Of a stretch of DNA of 50,583 bases, positions 27,798 through 37,622 are shown piece by piece. A program made the translations under genes and the position numbers. How positions within the stretch are numbered: the stretch's first letter is position 1; every line of letters starts with the position of its first letter. The stretch is from assembly GCF_019232825.1 (NCBI RefSeq), contig NZ_JAFAND010000094.1, positions 1-50,583 of the forward strand. The letters run 5' to 3'. The DNA is from Paludibacterium sp. GTDB lineage: Bacteria; Pseudomonadota; Gammaproteobacteria; Burkholderiales; Chromobacteriaceae. The notes under the pieces were generated by a model. It was not told the DNA's origin. It was given only the letters and a program-made list of their open reading frames with translations, and made no database searches.

Positions 27798-28766
27798 ATG
27801 AATATCTCGTTGCGTCAGCTGCGCGCCTTCGTCGCCGTGGCAAAAAGCGGCAGCTTCACCTTGGCGGCGGACAGCCTGTTCGTGACGCAATCGGCATTGA
27901 GCGGACTGATCAAGGAATTGGAAAGCGCGCTGGGTTTGAAGCTGTTCGACCGCACCACCCGGCGCATTCAGCTGTCGGACGTCGGCCATAGCCTCTACCC
28001 CCGTGTGGAAAACATTTTGCACGAACTCGACGGCGTGCTGGAGGAAGCCAGCAGTCTGCGCGCGCTCAAGACCGGCTCGGTCAGCGTCGCCGCGCCGCAG
28101 TTGATGGCGGCGACCTTTCTGCCGGAGGTCATGGCCGCGTACGGCGCGCGCCATCCGGGCGTGCGCGTGCGGCTGATGGACTGCGTGGTGGAGAACATCA
28201 TGGCGCCGGTCTTTTCCGGCGAAGTGGATTTCGCCATCGGCCCGGAACGCAAACTGAACTCGGACATTCAAGCCGAGCCGCTGTTCGCGCTGCCCTTCAT
28301 GGCGGTTTGCCCCGCCGGCCACCCGCTGGCGGCGCAAGACGAGGTCCGCTGGGCCGACTTGTTGGCCCAGCCGTTCATTTCGTTACGCGGCGAATTCACC
28401 CAGCGCCTGTCGGGCGATTTACTCCCGGTGTTTCGCGACCGGGCGCTGGAGCCCGGCATCGAAGTCACCTTCATGCCGACCGCGCTGTCGATGGTCAGCG
28501 CCGGTCTCGGCGTCACCGCCTGCATGCCTTACGCCGCGGCGATGGTGCGCCACTACGGCCTCGCCATGCGGCCGCTGACCGCGCCGCGCGTCACCCGGCG
28601 CTTTTTCATCTACACGCGCAAAGCGCGCGCGCTGTCACCGGCCGCGCGGCAGTTCCGCGATAGCCTCATCGCGTTTCTGGCGGAGCGCGACGACACGCTC
28701 TCGCCGCGCGCTCACTCGCCGGTGCCGCCGACGGTCAACCCGCCGTCGATGCGCAGCGTCGGCTGA
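27798..28766 (+). CDS. LysR-family transcriptional regulator
   Basis: 322 residues from ATG 27798 with TAAGG upstream. The N-terminal helix-turn-helix (LRAFVAVAKSGSFTLAADSLFVTQSALSGLIKELE region) and the effector-binding domain from about residue 90 are typical. The last 55 bases overlap the 3' end of tldD on the other strand. Divergent from the VOC gene, its most likely target. The effector is unknown. Confidence 0.93.
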   Translation: MNISLRQLRAFVAVAKSGSFTLAADSLFVTQSALSGLIKELESALGLKLFDRTTRRIQLSDVGHSLYPRVENILHELDGVLEEASSLRALKTGSVSVAAPQLMAATFLPEVMAAYGARHPGVRVRLMDCVVENIMAPVFSGEVDFAIGPERKLNSDIQAEPLFALPFMAVCPAGHPLAAQDEVRWADLLAQPFISLRGEFTQRLSGDLLPVFRDRALEPGIEVTFMPTALSMVSAGLGVTACMPYAAAMVRHYGLAMRPLTAPRVTRRFFIYTRKARALSPAARQFRDSLIAFLAERDDTLSPRAHSPVPPTVNPPSMRSVG

Positions 28767-30169
28767 CCGACGCCGACCGGCACGCTCTGCCCTTCCTTGC
28801 CGCAGACGCCGACGCCTTGGTCGAGCGCCAGATCGTTGCCGATCATCGAAACATAATTCAGCACGTCCGGACCGTTGCCGATCAGCGTCGCGCCTTTGAC
28901 CGGATAGGTCAGCTTGCCGTTTTCGATACGCCAAGCCTCGGAGGCGGAGAACACGAACTTGCCGCTGGTGATATCGACCTGGCCGCCGCCGAAATTGACT
29001 GCATACAGGCCGTCCTTCACCGAGGCGATGATTTCTCTCGGATCGTGCTGCCCCGCCAGCATATAGGTGTTGGTCATGCGCGGCATCGGGATGCTGGCGT
29101 ACGACTCGCGCCGGCCGTTGCCGGTCGGCGCCGTCTTCATCAGGCGCGCGTTCATCGCGTCTTGCATGTAGCCGCGCAGGATGCCGTCCTCGATCAACGT
29201 GGTGCACTGGGTGGGATTGCCCTCATCGTCGATGGCCAGCGATCCGCGGCGCCCCGCCAGCGTGCCGTCGTCCACCACGGTGACGCCCCTGGCGGCCACG
29301 CGCTCGCCCAAACGGCCGCTGAACGCCGAGGTGCCCTTGCGGTTGAAATCCCCTTCCAAACCATGGCCGATCGCTTCATGCAGCAGCACGCCCGGCCAGC
29401 CTGGGCCGAGCACCACGGTCATCTGTCCGGCGGGCGCCGGCCGGGAGTCGAGATTGGTCAACGCCTGATCGACCGCTTGCCGCACGAACCGCTCGACCAC
29501 CTCGTCGGTGAAATTCGACAGATCGTAGCGCCCGCCGCCGCCACTGGAGCCTTGTTCGCGACGGCCATTCTGCTCGGCGATGACATAGACCGACAGCCGC
29601 ACCAACGGCCGGATATCGGCGGCGCGCACGCCGTCGTGACGCGCCAGGTAAACCACGTCGTATTCGGCGGCGAGGCCGGCCATCACTTGAATGATGCGCG
29701 GGTCCATCGCGCGGGCCAGTTTTTCCACCCGCTCCAGCAACGCCACCTTGGCGGCGGCCTCAAGGCTCGCGCAAGGGTCGATGGCCGGATACAGATCGCG
29801 CTTGGCGCGCCGCTCCGGCACCGTCACCGGCAGATGGCCCTCGTGGCTGCCGATGGCGCGCACCGCGTCGACCGCCCGCGCCAGCGCCGCGCCGCTGATA
29901 TCGTCCGAATAGGCGAAGGCGGTCTTGTCGCCGCTGACGGCGCGGATGCCGACCCCTTGCTCGATGTTGAAGCTGCCGGACTTGACGATGCCTTCCTCCA
30001 GGCTCCAACCCTCGTTGCGGATATATTCGAAGTACAGGTCGGCATAGTCGATGTCGCGCCGGGCGATGCGGGCGAAGGCGGCTTCGAGGATGTCCTCGTC
30101 CAGGCCACTGGGTTTCAACAATAGCTGCTCGGCGGCGGCAAAGGCTTCTTGCATGACGGGCTCTTTCAT
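28712..30169 (-). CDS. tldD: Metalloprotease TldD
   Basis: 485 residues from ATG 30169, whose ATGA overlap with the nitrilase stop supports this start over ATG 30154. The zinc motif HEAIGHGLEGD, the segment GPGWPGVLLHEA and the glycine-rich C-terminal end are the TldD/PmbA family signature. TldD works with PmbA (TldE), which is not in the window, to process peptides such as microcin precursors. It is the last gene of the yhdP-nitrilase-tldD run. Confidence 0.95.
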   Translation of the reverse strand: MKEPVMQEAFAAAEQLLLKPSGLDEDILEAAFARIARRDIDYADLYFEYIRNEGWSLEEGIVKSGSFNIEQGVGIRAVSGDKTAFAYSDDISGAALARAVDAVRAIGSHEGHLPVTVPERRAKRDLYPAIDPCASLEAAAKVALLERVEKLARAMDPRIIQVMAGLAAEYDVVYLARHDGVRAADIRPLVRLSVYVIAEQNGRREQGSSGGGGRYDLSNFTDEVVERFVRQAVDQALTNLDSRPAPAGQMTVVLGPGWPGVLLHEAIGHGLEGDFNRKGTSAFSGRLGERVAARGVTVVDDGTLAGRRGSLAIDDEGNPTQCTTLIEDGILRGYMQDAMNARLMKTAPTGNGRRESYASIPMPRMTNTYMLAGQHDPREIIASVKDGLYAVNFGGGQVDITSGKFVFSASEAWRIENGKLTYPVKGATLIGNGPDVLNYVSMIGNDLALDQGVGVCGKEGQSVPVGVGQPTLRIDGGLTVGGTGE

Positions 30170-30975
30170 TTCAGTACCCGGTGCGCCAAAGCGGGCAGGC
30201 GCGACCGGACGGATTGGATCAGGTTGGCGTCGATCTCGGCCAGCACCACGCCCTCACCTTCGGCTTGTTCGGCGAGAATGCGGCCCCAGGGGTCGATGAT
30301 CATCGAATGGCCATGCGTGGCACGGCCGTTCTGGTGCCGCCCCCCTTGTGCCGAAGCGATGACGTAACATTGATTTTCAATAGCGCGGGCGCGCAACAGC
30401 ACCTCCCAGTGCGCTTCGCCGGTGGTGGCGGTGAAAGCGGCCGGCAGCACCAGCACATTGAACGGCGCGAGCGCTCGGAAGAGTTCGGGAAAGCGCAGAT
30501 CGTAGCAAATGCCCAACGCCAAGTCGCCCAGTTCGGTGTGGGCGCACACGGCTTCGCCGCCCGGCGTGATGGTATTGGACTCGCAATACGTCTCGCCCAG
30601 GCCGGAAAAACCGAACAGATGGATCTTGTCGTAACGCGCCGCCGGCACGCCGGTGGGATCGAACAGCCAGGTCGTGTTATAGACCTTGCCTGGCTCGGGC
30701 GACGCAAGCGGCACGGTGCCGCCGACGAGCCAAATGCCGTGGCAACGCGCCATATCCGCCAGCGCCTGTTGTAGCTCGCCCTGTCCCGGCATTTCGGCCA
30801 GCGCCACCTTATCATCCTCGCGCTCGCCCATCAGGCAGAAATACTCCGGCAGCGCCACCAGGCTCGCGCCACGCCGGGCCGCCTCGGCGACCAGCGCTTG
30901 CGCATCGCGCAGATTGCGGCGCCAATCGGTGCCGGACACCATCTGCACCGCAGCGGCAAGGTATTTGGTTTTCAT
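30166..30975 (-). CDS. Carbon-nitrogen hydrolase (nitrilase family, Nit/omega-amidase type)
   Basis: 269 residues from ATG 30975, which overlaps the yhdP stop as ATGA and has GGAAA upstream; an ATG at 30987 would add four residues without a ribosome site. The catalytic triad is visible: glutamate in ALPEYF, lysine in YDKIHLF and cysteine in GICYDLRFPELFR. Family members hydrolyse amides such as deaminated glutathione or alpha-ketoglutaramate. The neighbours yhdP and tldD are its usual company in betaproteobacteria. Confidence 0.92.
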   Translation of the reverse strand: MKTKYLAAAVQMVSGTDWRRNLRDAQALVAEAARRGASLVALPEYFCLMGEREDDKVALAEMPGQGELQQALADMARCHGIWLVGGTVPLASPEPGKVYNTTWLFDPTGVPAARYDKIHLFGFSGLGETYCESNTITPGGEAVCAHTELGDLALGICYDLRFPELFRALAPFNVLVLPAAFTATTGEAHWEVLLRARAIENQCYVIASAQGGRHQNGRATHGHSMIIDPWGRILAEQAEGEGVVLAEIDANLIQSVRSRLPALAHRVLK

Positions 30976-33900
30976 GGCCGTTTCCATGGAATGTTGACCG
31001 GCGAAACCGGCTTGAGGCGGGTCACCACCGGCTCGGTGATCTTGCCGCTCACGCTGTAGTCCACCGAAAAAATCTTGCTCACCGGATCGCGCAGCACTTT
31101 TTGCGCCGCGAGCGCCGCCACGCCGACAACCGGGTTGATCAGCGCCGCGCCGGTGGCGAGCGCGACGCCTTCTGACAGATGCGGCTCGACATGCACCATC
31201 AGTTGCTGCGTTTCCGTGACCAGATTGACTTCGCCTTTGATGCCGACATCGGCGCCCGGCCCGCGCATGACCAAGTTATCAGATTTAAATATACCGTGAT
31301 TGACCGTCGCGTCACCCCGCAATACGTCAAAGGCAAACCCATCGCTGAACACGTCGGTAAAGTCGAGATGGATGCGCCGCGGCAGCGACTGCAGGCTCAA
31401 CACGCCCAACAGCCGCGCCACGCCTGGATCGACCTTGGCAAAACGGCCATCGGCCAGGTCCGTCGACACCTGTCCACTGATCTGAGCAGCGTCGAAGTCC
31501 GCCAGACCGCCAGGCCAGGACAACGCGCCACTGAGCGTGCCGTGCCCTTTGTCGAACGAGTCCTTGAGACCGGCACGCGTCAGCAGCTTGCCCAAATCCG
31601 CCGCCTGCACCTTGAAGCGCGTCTCGACCGACCCGGCGTCCAATACCCGCACCGAACCGGTGAAACTGCCCTCTGGCAAAGTCAGGCTGACATTATCCAA
31701 CAGCCAGTCGCGCGCCGCGTAACGGGCGTTGAGCGCGAGACTGCCAATCGGGGTGCCGTGATACACCAGCTTGCCGACACGGATGTCCATAGCCGGCAGC
31801 GTCGAGGGCAAGCCGCCCGACAAGCCGCTCACGCCGCCACGCGGCAACTGGCTCAACGACAACAGGGGCAAGCGGGCATGGATGCTGCCGTTATTGCTCG
31901 GGTCGTAATCGATCGCGCCCTGCACCTCGGCGGCATCGATCATGGCGTGCCAAACGCGGTCATTGGGCTCGTGCCCCAACCATAAGCTCGCGCGATGCAA
32001 CGTGTACGGTCCCCAACTGAGCAACGGGGTGCCCAATTCGACATGCAACAGCGGCAGCGAGGACATATCGCCGGCGCCGCTCGACGCGGCCATCACCCAG
32101 TCGCTCCAGGCGCGCGCGTCGATTTCCGGCAACGCCGCCTTGATGCGCACCCCGGGACCTGGCTGATCGCTCAAGGTTCGGCCGATCGCCACCTCGGTTC
32201 CCAGCACCGTGCCGTTAGCCGCGAAACGCGACCGCCCGGCGATCTGGCTGCCGGCGGAAAAATCGAGACGCATGCCGTCGCCGCCCCGTTCGGGCATCAG
32301 CGTCAAATTGAAAGGCAGCACCGCGGGCGCCGGCTTGGCCAGTGGCGCGGGCGCATCCAGCCCGGTGCCCGCCAGGTCGGATGCGACCTGCAAAAACTCC
32401 AAGCCGTTATGCAGGGTAAAACGCGCTTGATAGTGAGATTGCCCGCTGAAGTGCGGCGCCAGGAAGTCGACATAGCGCGCCACCACCTGGCGGCTGTCGG
32501 CCTGGCCGTCGACGCTGAAGCGCATGCGCGCGTTGGCGTCGCTGGCCGCCTTAAGAACGAAGGGCCCGCCAAAAGCCTTGAAAGCGATGCCGGAGGTGGC
32601 GACACCGTGTTCAGTGAAAGCCAGCGTGCCGTTGGCCGCCTGCAACGGCGGCAACGGCAGCGAGGTCATCGTCAGCTGATTGTCCATCAGATGCAACTGC
32701 CCGTTGACCTTGGCGGATTCCCGCCCCGCCAGCGGAATCGACAACGACAATCGCAAGGCCGCTTGTCCCGTGGCGCGGGTCTTGCCGAGAAATCCCGACA
32801 ACCAGCCGTCCACCGGGCTCTTGACGGTATAGCGCAGCATTTGGGCCAACTCGCCCGCGCTTTGCCCCTGAATCTCCAGCCACGGCACGCCGGCGCCCAA
32901 ATCGGGAATGCTGACCAGCACCTGAGTCAAGCGGTTGCCCAGCGTTTCCACCTGGGCCGAGCGGATGTCCATGCGTTCGTTGTGGAACGAAAGGCTCGCA
33001 TCGAAGCCGGTCAGCGCCGGCCAGGCCTTGTCGAACAGCAAGGAGGCATTGCGCACCGTGCCCGTCACCAGGAATTCGCCCCCTTGCCCGCCCTTGAACG
33101 GGAAGCGGTCCAGGTCGCCGCGCAAGCGCAGCGCCGCGTTTTCAAGCACGCCCCCCTTGAGCGCGCCCTCAAGCCAGTGCAGCGTGCCGGCGCCGGCCTG
33201 ATAGGGCAGATAGTCCGCCACGCGCGCGGCCGCGACCCGATCGATGCCGCCGCTCAAATCGATATTCCCGGCACCGCTGCCGGCACGGCGGTAATGTCCG
33301 CTGAATTGGCCGTGCAGATCGTCGTTGGCCAGCTGCAATTTATTGAGGTCGACCTCGACGCCCACCCCGCTCGTGCGCCAGCCGATATCGGCCAATAGCG
33401 CGGTAAAGCGCAGCGGTTTGGGGAACACGTGAGGCATCGTCACGCTATCGGCCGCCGAGAGCTGCAAGCGGCCGCCGTCCTGGTCGAACTTGACCGAGCC
33501 GCTGACGCCATCGACGCCAGGCACCTCGCCAAACGGCTGCCAAGCCAGCCGCGAGAAATCGGCGTCGAAGCGGTAACGGCTGGGCGCCTCCATCCGCCCC
33601 TCCCAGCCGACCGCCAGCCGCTGCAACTGCCCCGACGGCGCGAAATGGGCAAACAACGGGCTGCTATCCATGCCGAAAGCGTGCAGAAACGGCGTCAGGT
33701 GCGCCAGATTGACGTTATCGACGCGCATCTCTCCGCCGCCGACATTGCCGATGTTCCAATAACCGTCGATGTTCGAGTCCTCAAACACCGGTCCGCTCGC
33801 ACTCAAAAGCGACAAATGGGTCGCGCTGAGCTGATAGCGGTCGCCATTGCGTATCAGCGACAGATGCCCCGCCAGCACCGGCACGGTCAACTCGGACGCG

Positions 33901-34811
33901 CCGGGCACCTTGTAGGCGGCGTTCTTGACCTGGACGTCGGCTTCCAGCCGGTTGACATGACCGCCACTGAACGACAGATCGACCGTGCCATCGCCTTCGC
34001 CGCTGCTCAACAGGCCGAAAGACTGCAGATAGCGGCTCCACGGCGTCACGCGGGCCCCGTGCAGGCTGGCGCTCAGGCTGCCGCGCCATTGTTGCCACTG
34101 GTCAAGCTGGTCGCCATGCCAGCTGCCGGAAAGCTCGACGCTGTCGCCGACGGCGGCTGGCGGCTTGCCGGAAAGCCGCAAGTCGTGGCCGAACAGGCCA
34201 TTGCTCAGTTCGAGCTGGCCCTCCGTCAGCGTGATCTTTGGCAACCCCAGATATTCGTCCTGCCAGGCGATGCGCGCGCCGGTGACAACGATACTGTTCT
34301 GCCGCAGCAGCCAATCGCCCGGATGGGTCTTGCCCGCAGCGCGATTGCCCGTGCCGGACAGCGGAAAGCCATTGAAATAGAAGCGTCCGTCAGACCCGCG
34401 GTGAATGTCGAGCGACGGCGAGGTCAGCTCGATCAGCGCCAGGCGCGGTTCGAAGGCAATCAAACTTTGCCACGACGGCACCAGCACGACCCGATCCAGC
34501 GTCAGCGGCGCCCCGCGCGGATCGGAGATCGACAGCGCGGAGAGTTCGAAGCGCGGCGCCAAACCATCCCAGCTGCCCGCCAGCCGGCCGATGCGCACCT
34601 GACGGCCCACCGCCTGCCCCGCCTGCTGTTCGAGCGCGACGCGGTAGCGGTCCAGATTGGGCAGCACTTGGAAGGTAAACAACAGGAAACCCGCCGCGAC
34701 GGCAAACGCCGCCACGCCGACAATCCAAACCAGCAGCCGCAGCAGTGCCTTGAGGGTGCGGACAACCGGAAGATGACGCAACCAGCCGATAAGCTTTTTC
34801 AACGGAGACAA
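30972..34811 (-). CDS. yhdP: YhdP-family AsmA-like envelope protein
   Basis: 1279 residues from a TTG at 34811 (no ATG or GTG lies upstream in frame). A basic start and one transmembrane segment (WIVGVAAFAVAAGFLLFTF, about 29-47) are followed by a long beta-rich periplasmic region with a DUF3971-like core and an AsmA-type end (GEVNLVTETQQLMVHVEPHL). In E. coli YhdP and its relatives TamB and YdbH carry phospholipid to the outer membrane. It starts 22 bases from the divergent glnE start. The role is inferred from the family. Confidence 0.92.
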   Translation of the reverse strand: MSPLKKLIGWLRHLPVVRTLKALLRLLVWIVGVAAFAVAAGFLLFTFQVLPNLDRYRVALEQQAGQAVGRQVRIGRLAGSWDGLAPRFELSALSISDPRGAPLTLDRVVLVPSWQSLIAFEPRLALIELTSPSLDIHRGSDGRFYFNGFPLSGTGNRAAGKTHPGDWLLRQNSIVVTGARIAWQDEYLGLPKITLTEGQLELSNGLFGHDLRLSGKPPAAVGDSVELSGSWHGDQLDQWQQWRGSLSASLHGARVTPWSRYLQSFGLLSSGEGDGTVDLSFSGGHVNRLEADVQVKNAAYKVPGASELTVPVLAGHLSLIRNGDRYQLSATHLSLLSASGPVFEDSNIDGYWNIGNVGGGEMRVDNVNLAHLTPFLHAFGMDSSPLFAHFAPSGQLQRLAVGWEGRMEAPSRYRFDADFSRLAWQPFGEVPGVDGVSGSVKFDQDGGRLQLSAADSVTMPHVFPKPLRFTALLADIGWRTSGVGVEVDLNKLQLANDDLHGQFSGHYRRAGSGAGNIDLSGGIDRVAAARVADYLPYQAGAGTLHWLEGALKGGVLENAALRLRGDLDRFPFKGGQGGEFLVTGTVRNASLLFDKAWPALTGFDASLSFHNERMDIRSAQVETLGNRLTQVLVSIPDLGAGVPWLEIQGQSAGELAQMLRYTVKSPVDGWLSGFLGKTRATGQAALRLSLSIPLAGRESAKVNGQLHLMDNQLTMTSLPLPPLQAANGTLAFTEHGVATSGIAFKAFGGPFVLKAASDANARMRFSVDGQADSRQVVARYVDFLAPHFSGQSHYQARFTLHNGLEFLQVASDLAGTGLDAPAPLAKPAPAVLPFNLTLMPERGGDGMRLDFSAGSQIAGRSRFAANGTVLGTEVAIGRTLSDQPGPGVRIKAALPEIDARAWSDWVMAASSGAGDMSSLPLLHVELGTPLLSWGPYTLHRASLWLGHEPNDRVWHAMIDAAEVQGAIDYDPSNNGSIHARLPLLSLSQLPRGGVSGLSGGLPSTLPAMDIRVGKLVYHGTPIGSLALNARYAARDWLLDNVSLTLPEGSFTGSVRVLDAGSVETRFKVQAADLGKLLTRAGLKDSFDKGHGTLSGALSWPGGLADFDAAQISGQVSTDLADGRFAKVDPGVARLLGVLSLQSLPRRIHLDFTDVFSDGFAFDVLRGDATVNHGIFKSDNLVMRGPGADVGIKGEVNLVTETQQLMVHVEPHLSEGVALATGAALINPVVGVAALAAQKVLRDPVSKIFSVDYSVSGKITEPVVTRLKPVSPVNIPWKRP

Positions 34812-34832
34812 ACCAGTACAATGGAGGGAGAC

Positions 34833-37553
34833 ATGTCAGCACATTCTCTCGGGATCCCGAAACGCGGAGACATTATGCCATCAAACGCCGGCAGTGCCAG
34901 CGCCATTGACAAAGCAACTGGCTTTTCTCGCTATTTGTCGCGACTCTTGCAGGCTCATCCGGAGGAAGGCGCGCGGCTGCAGCGGGATCTCGCCCTGCCG
35001 TTCGACCGCGCGCAAATGCAGGCTTTCGCCGACTGGCCGGCGCTCGATACGCCGGAGACGCTGGCGCCGGCGCTACGCGCCTTGCGCCGCGCCGTCATGG
35101 CAAGACTGATCGGACGCGACGTCGGCGGCTTGGCCACGCTCGACGAAGTGGTCAGCACCATCTCGCTGCTCGCCGAATTCGCGATCCATACGGCGCTGCC
35201 GGTGGCGTGCCATGCGCTGGCGCATCACGGAACGCCGATCGGCGAGGACAGCGGCGAGCCGCAGACGCTGATCGTGATCGGCATGGGCAAGCTCGGCGGC
35301 GGCGAACTCAACGCCTCCAGCGACATCGACCTCATTTTCATTTACCCGGAAAACGGCCAAACCGACGGCGCGAAACGCATCGGCAACCACGAGTATTTCT
35401 GCCTGGTGGGCAAAAAACTGATTGCGCTGCTCAACGACGTCACCGCCGACGGCCAGGTATTCCGGGTCGATATGCGTCTGCGGCCCTATGGCGACTCGGG
35501 GCCGCTGGCCATGAGCTTCAGCGCGCTGGAAAACTATTTGCTGACGCAAGGGCGCGAATGGGAGCGCTATGCGTGGATCAAGGCGCGCGCGTTGACCGGC
35601 GACGCCGCCGGCCTATCGGAGCTCGTCCGCCCGTTCGTCTACCGCAAATACCTCGATTACAACGCCTATGGCGCCATGCGCGAGCTGTCGAGCCAGATTC
35701 GGCGCGAAGTGGCCCGGCGCGATCTGGCCGACAACATCAAGCTGGGGCCGGGCGGCATCCGCGAAATCGAGTTCATCGCCCAAGTGTTCCAACTGATCCG
35801 TGGCGGCCGCGAAAAAAGCCTGCAGCTATTCGGCACGCGGGAAACGCTCGCGCGGCTGGCCGAATTGCGCTTGCTCGAACCCTCGGCGGTCGCCGAACTC
35901 GCCGACGCCTACACGTTCTTGCGCAATTTGGAACACCGGCTGCAATACGTCGACGACCAGCAGACCCAAACGCTGCCGGCCGACGCCGAGGCACTGGAGC
36001 GCATCGCCGCCAGCATGGACTTCGCCAGCACCGATGCCTTTCTGTCGGCCCTCACCCGCCATCGGCGCCACGTCACGCGCCATTTCGAACAAGTCTTCTT
36101 CCTGCCGACCGAGAGCGCGCCCGATCATCCGCTGACCGCGCTGTGGCGCGACATCGGCGAGAACGACATCCGCCCCGCCCTGGCCGAGCACGGCTACCAG
36201 CATCCCGACGACGTGGCCCGACTGTTGCATGGGCTGTCGACCAGCCAGCGCTATCAGCAGATGGCGCTGGCCAACCGCAAACGGTTCGACGCGCTGATCC
36301 CGCCGCTCATCGAGGTCTGCGGCCATTTTCCCAATCCGGACGCCACACTGTCGCGCGTGCTGACCCTGCTTGAGGCCATCAGCCGGCGCGCGCCTTACCT
36401 GGCGCTCTTGACCGAATACCCGCAGACCCTGCAGCGATTGGCATCGCTCTCGTCGGCCAGCGCCTGGGTCTCGACCTATTTGACCCGCCACCCGATTCTG
36501 CTCGACGAGCTGTTGGACGCCCGGGTGCTCTACGGCCCGCCCGATTGGCCGGCCATCGCCGCGCAACTGGAGCAACAGCTGGCCGATTGCGAGGGCGATG
36601 TCGAGGCCAAGATGGACACCCTGCGCCATGTCCAGCATGCGCAGGCCTTTCGCCTGGTGGCACAGGATCTGGCCGGCATGTGGACGGTCGAGGCGCTATC
36701 GGACGAGCTGTCGCGCCTCGCCGATCTGATTCTCGACGCCACCTTGCGCCATGCCTGGCGCGATATCGCCAGCCGGCACCGCGAGACGCCCGCCTTCGCC
36801 GTGATCGGCTACGGCAAGCTGGGCGGCAAGGAACTGGGATATGCCTCCGACCTGGACGTCATCTTCCTCTTCGACGACCCGCATCCGGACGCGCCGGAGC
36901 GCTATGCGCGCCTGGCGCGCAAGATGGTGACGTGGCTGACCAGCACCACCGCGGCCGGCGGCCTGTACGACATCGACCTGCGCCTGCGGCCCAACGGATC
37001 GAGCGGTTTGTTGGTCAGCACCATGCAGGCTTTCGAACAGTACCAGGAGAAACAGGCCTGGGTCTGGGAGCACCAAGCGCTGACCCGCGCGCGCTTCGTG
37101 GCCGGCGACCGGCACATCCACCAGCGCTTCGACCGCGCCCGCCGCGCGATTCTCGCGGAGCCTCGCGATCCGGCGGCATTGGTCGACGAGGTGCGCGCCA
37201 TGCGCAAGCGCATGCTGGAAACCCACCCGGCCGACCCGGCCGACGTCAAGCACGCGCGCGGCGGCCTGGTGGACATCGAATTCATCATCCAGTACCTGAT
37301 CCTGGCGCACGCCGGCACGCTGCCCGCCTTGACCGCCAATACCGGCACCATCGCGCTGTTGGCGGTGGCGGCCGAGGCGGAGCTGATTCCCGCCGACCTG
37401 GCCGAAGCCGCGCGCCAGACGTATCGCTACTGCCGGCGGCTGCAGCATGCGGCCCGGCTCAACGAGGCGCGGCGCTGCGAAGTGACGGCCGAACTGGAAG
37501 AACACTACCGCCAAGCCCAGGCGCTATGGCACTATTTATTCGGAACGAACTGA
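34833..37553 (+). CDS. glnE: Bifunctional glutamine synthetase adenylyltransferase/deadenylase
   Basis: 906 residues from ATG 34833, after GGAGGGAG; an ATG at 34875 is possible but has a weaker site, and the much longer open frame from 33429 is a shadow of yhdP. It carries two nucleotidyltransferase domains, marked GMGKLGGGELNASSDIDLIF and GYGKLGGKELGYASDLDVIF, with a regulatory linker between. GlnE attaches or removes AMP on glutamine synthetase in response to PII. A little over 20 bases separate it from divergent yhdP, so its promoter lies within or beyond yhdP's start. Confidence 0.96.
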   Translation: MSAHSLGIPKRGDIMPSNAGSASAIDKATGFSRYLSRLLQAHPEEGARLQRDLALPFDRAQMQAFADWPALDTPETLAPALRALRRAVMARLIGRDVGGLATLDEVVSTISLLAEFAIHTALPVACHALAHHGTPIGEDSGEPQTLIVIGMGKLGGGELNASSDIDLIFIYPENGQTDGAKRIGNHEYFCLVGKKLIALLNDVTADGQVFRVDMRLRPYGDSGPLAMSFSALENYLLTQGREWERYAWIKARALTGDAAGLSELVRPFVYRKYLDYNAYGAMRELSSQIRREVARRDLADNIKLGPGGIREIEFIAQVFQLIRGGREKSLQLFGTRETLARLAELRLLEPSAVAELADAYTFLRNLEHRLQYVDDQQTQTLPADAEALERIAASMDFASTDAFLSALTRHRRHVTRHFEQVFFLPTESAPDHPLTALWRDIGENDIRPALAEHGYQHPDDVARLLHGLSTSQRYQQMALANRKRFDALIPPLIEVCGHFPNPDATLSRVLTLLEAISRRAPYLALLTEYPQTLQRLASLSSASAWVSTYLTRHPILLDELLDARVLYGPPDWPAIAAQLEQQLADCEGDVEAKMDTLRHVQHAQAFRLVAQDLAGMWTVEALSDELSRLADLILDATLRHAWRDIASRHRETPAFAVIGYGKLGGKELGYASDLDVIFLFDDPHPDAPERYARLARKMVTWLTSTTAAGGLYDIDLRLRPNGSSGLLVSTMQAFEQYQEKQAWVWEHQALTRARFVAGDRHIHQRFDRARRAILAEPRDPAALVDEVRAMRKRMLETHPADPADVKHARGGLVDIEFIIQYLILAHAGTLPALTANTGTIALLAVAAEAELIPADLAEAARQTYRYCRRLQHAARLNEARRCEVTAELEEHYRQAQALWHYLFGTN

Positions 37554-37622
37554 TTTATGTATTGCCACTAACGCGGCGTTATAATTGCCGCTACACAAAA
37601 TATACAAACGGAGAAACTAATC

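Noticed and set aside
33429-34832. Long N-terminal extension of glnE
   Set aside because: It is antisense to yhdP; GlnE homology starts near 34833 with a strong ribosome site.
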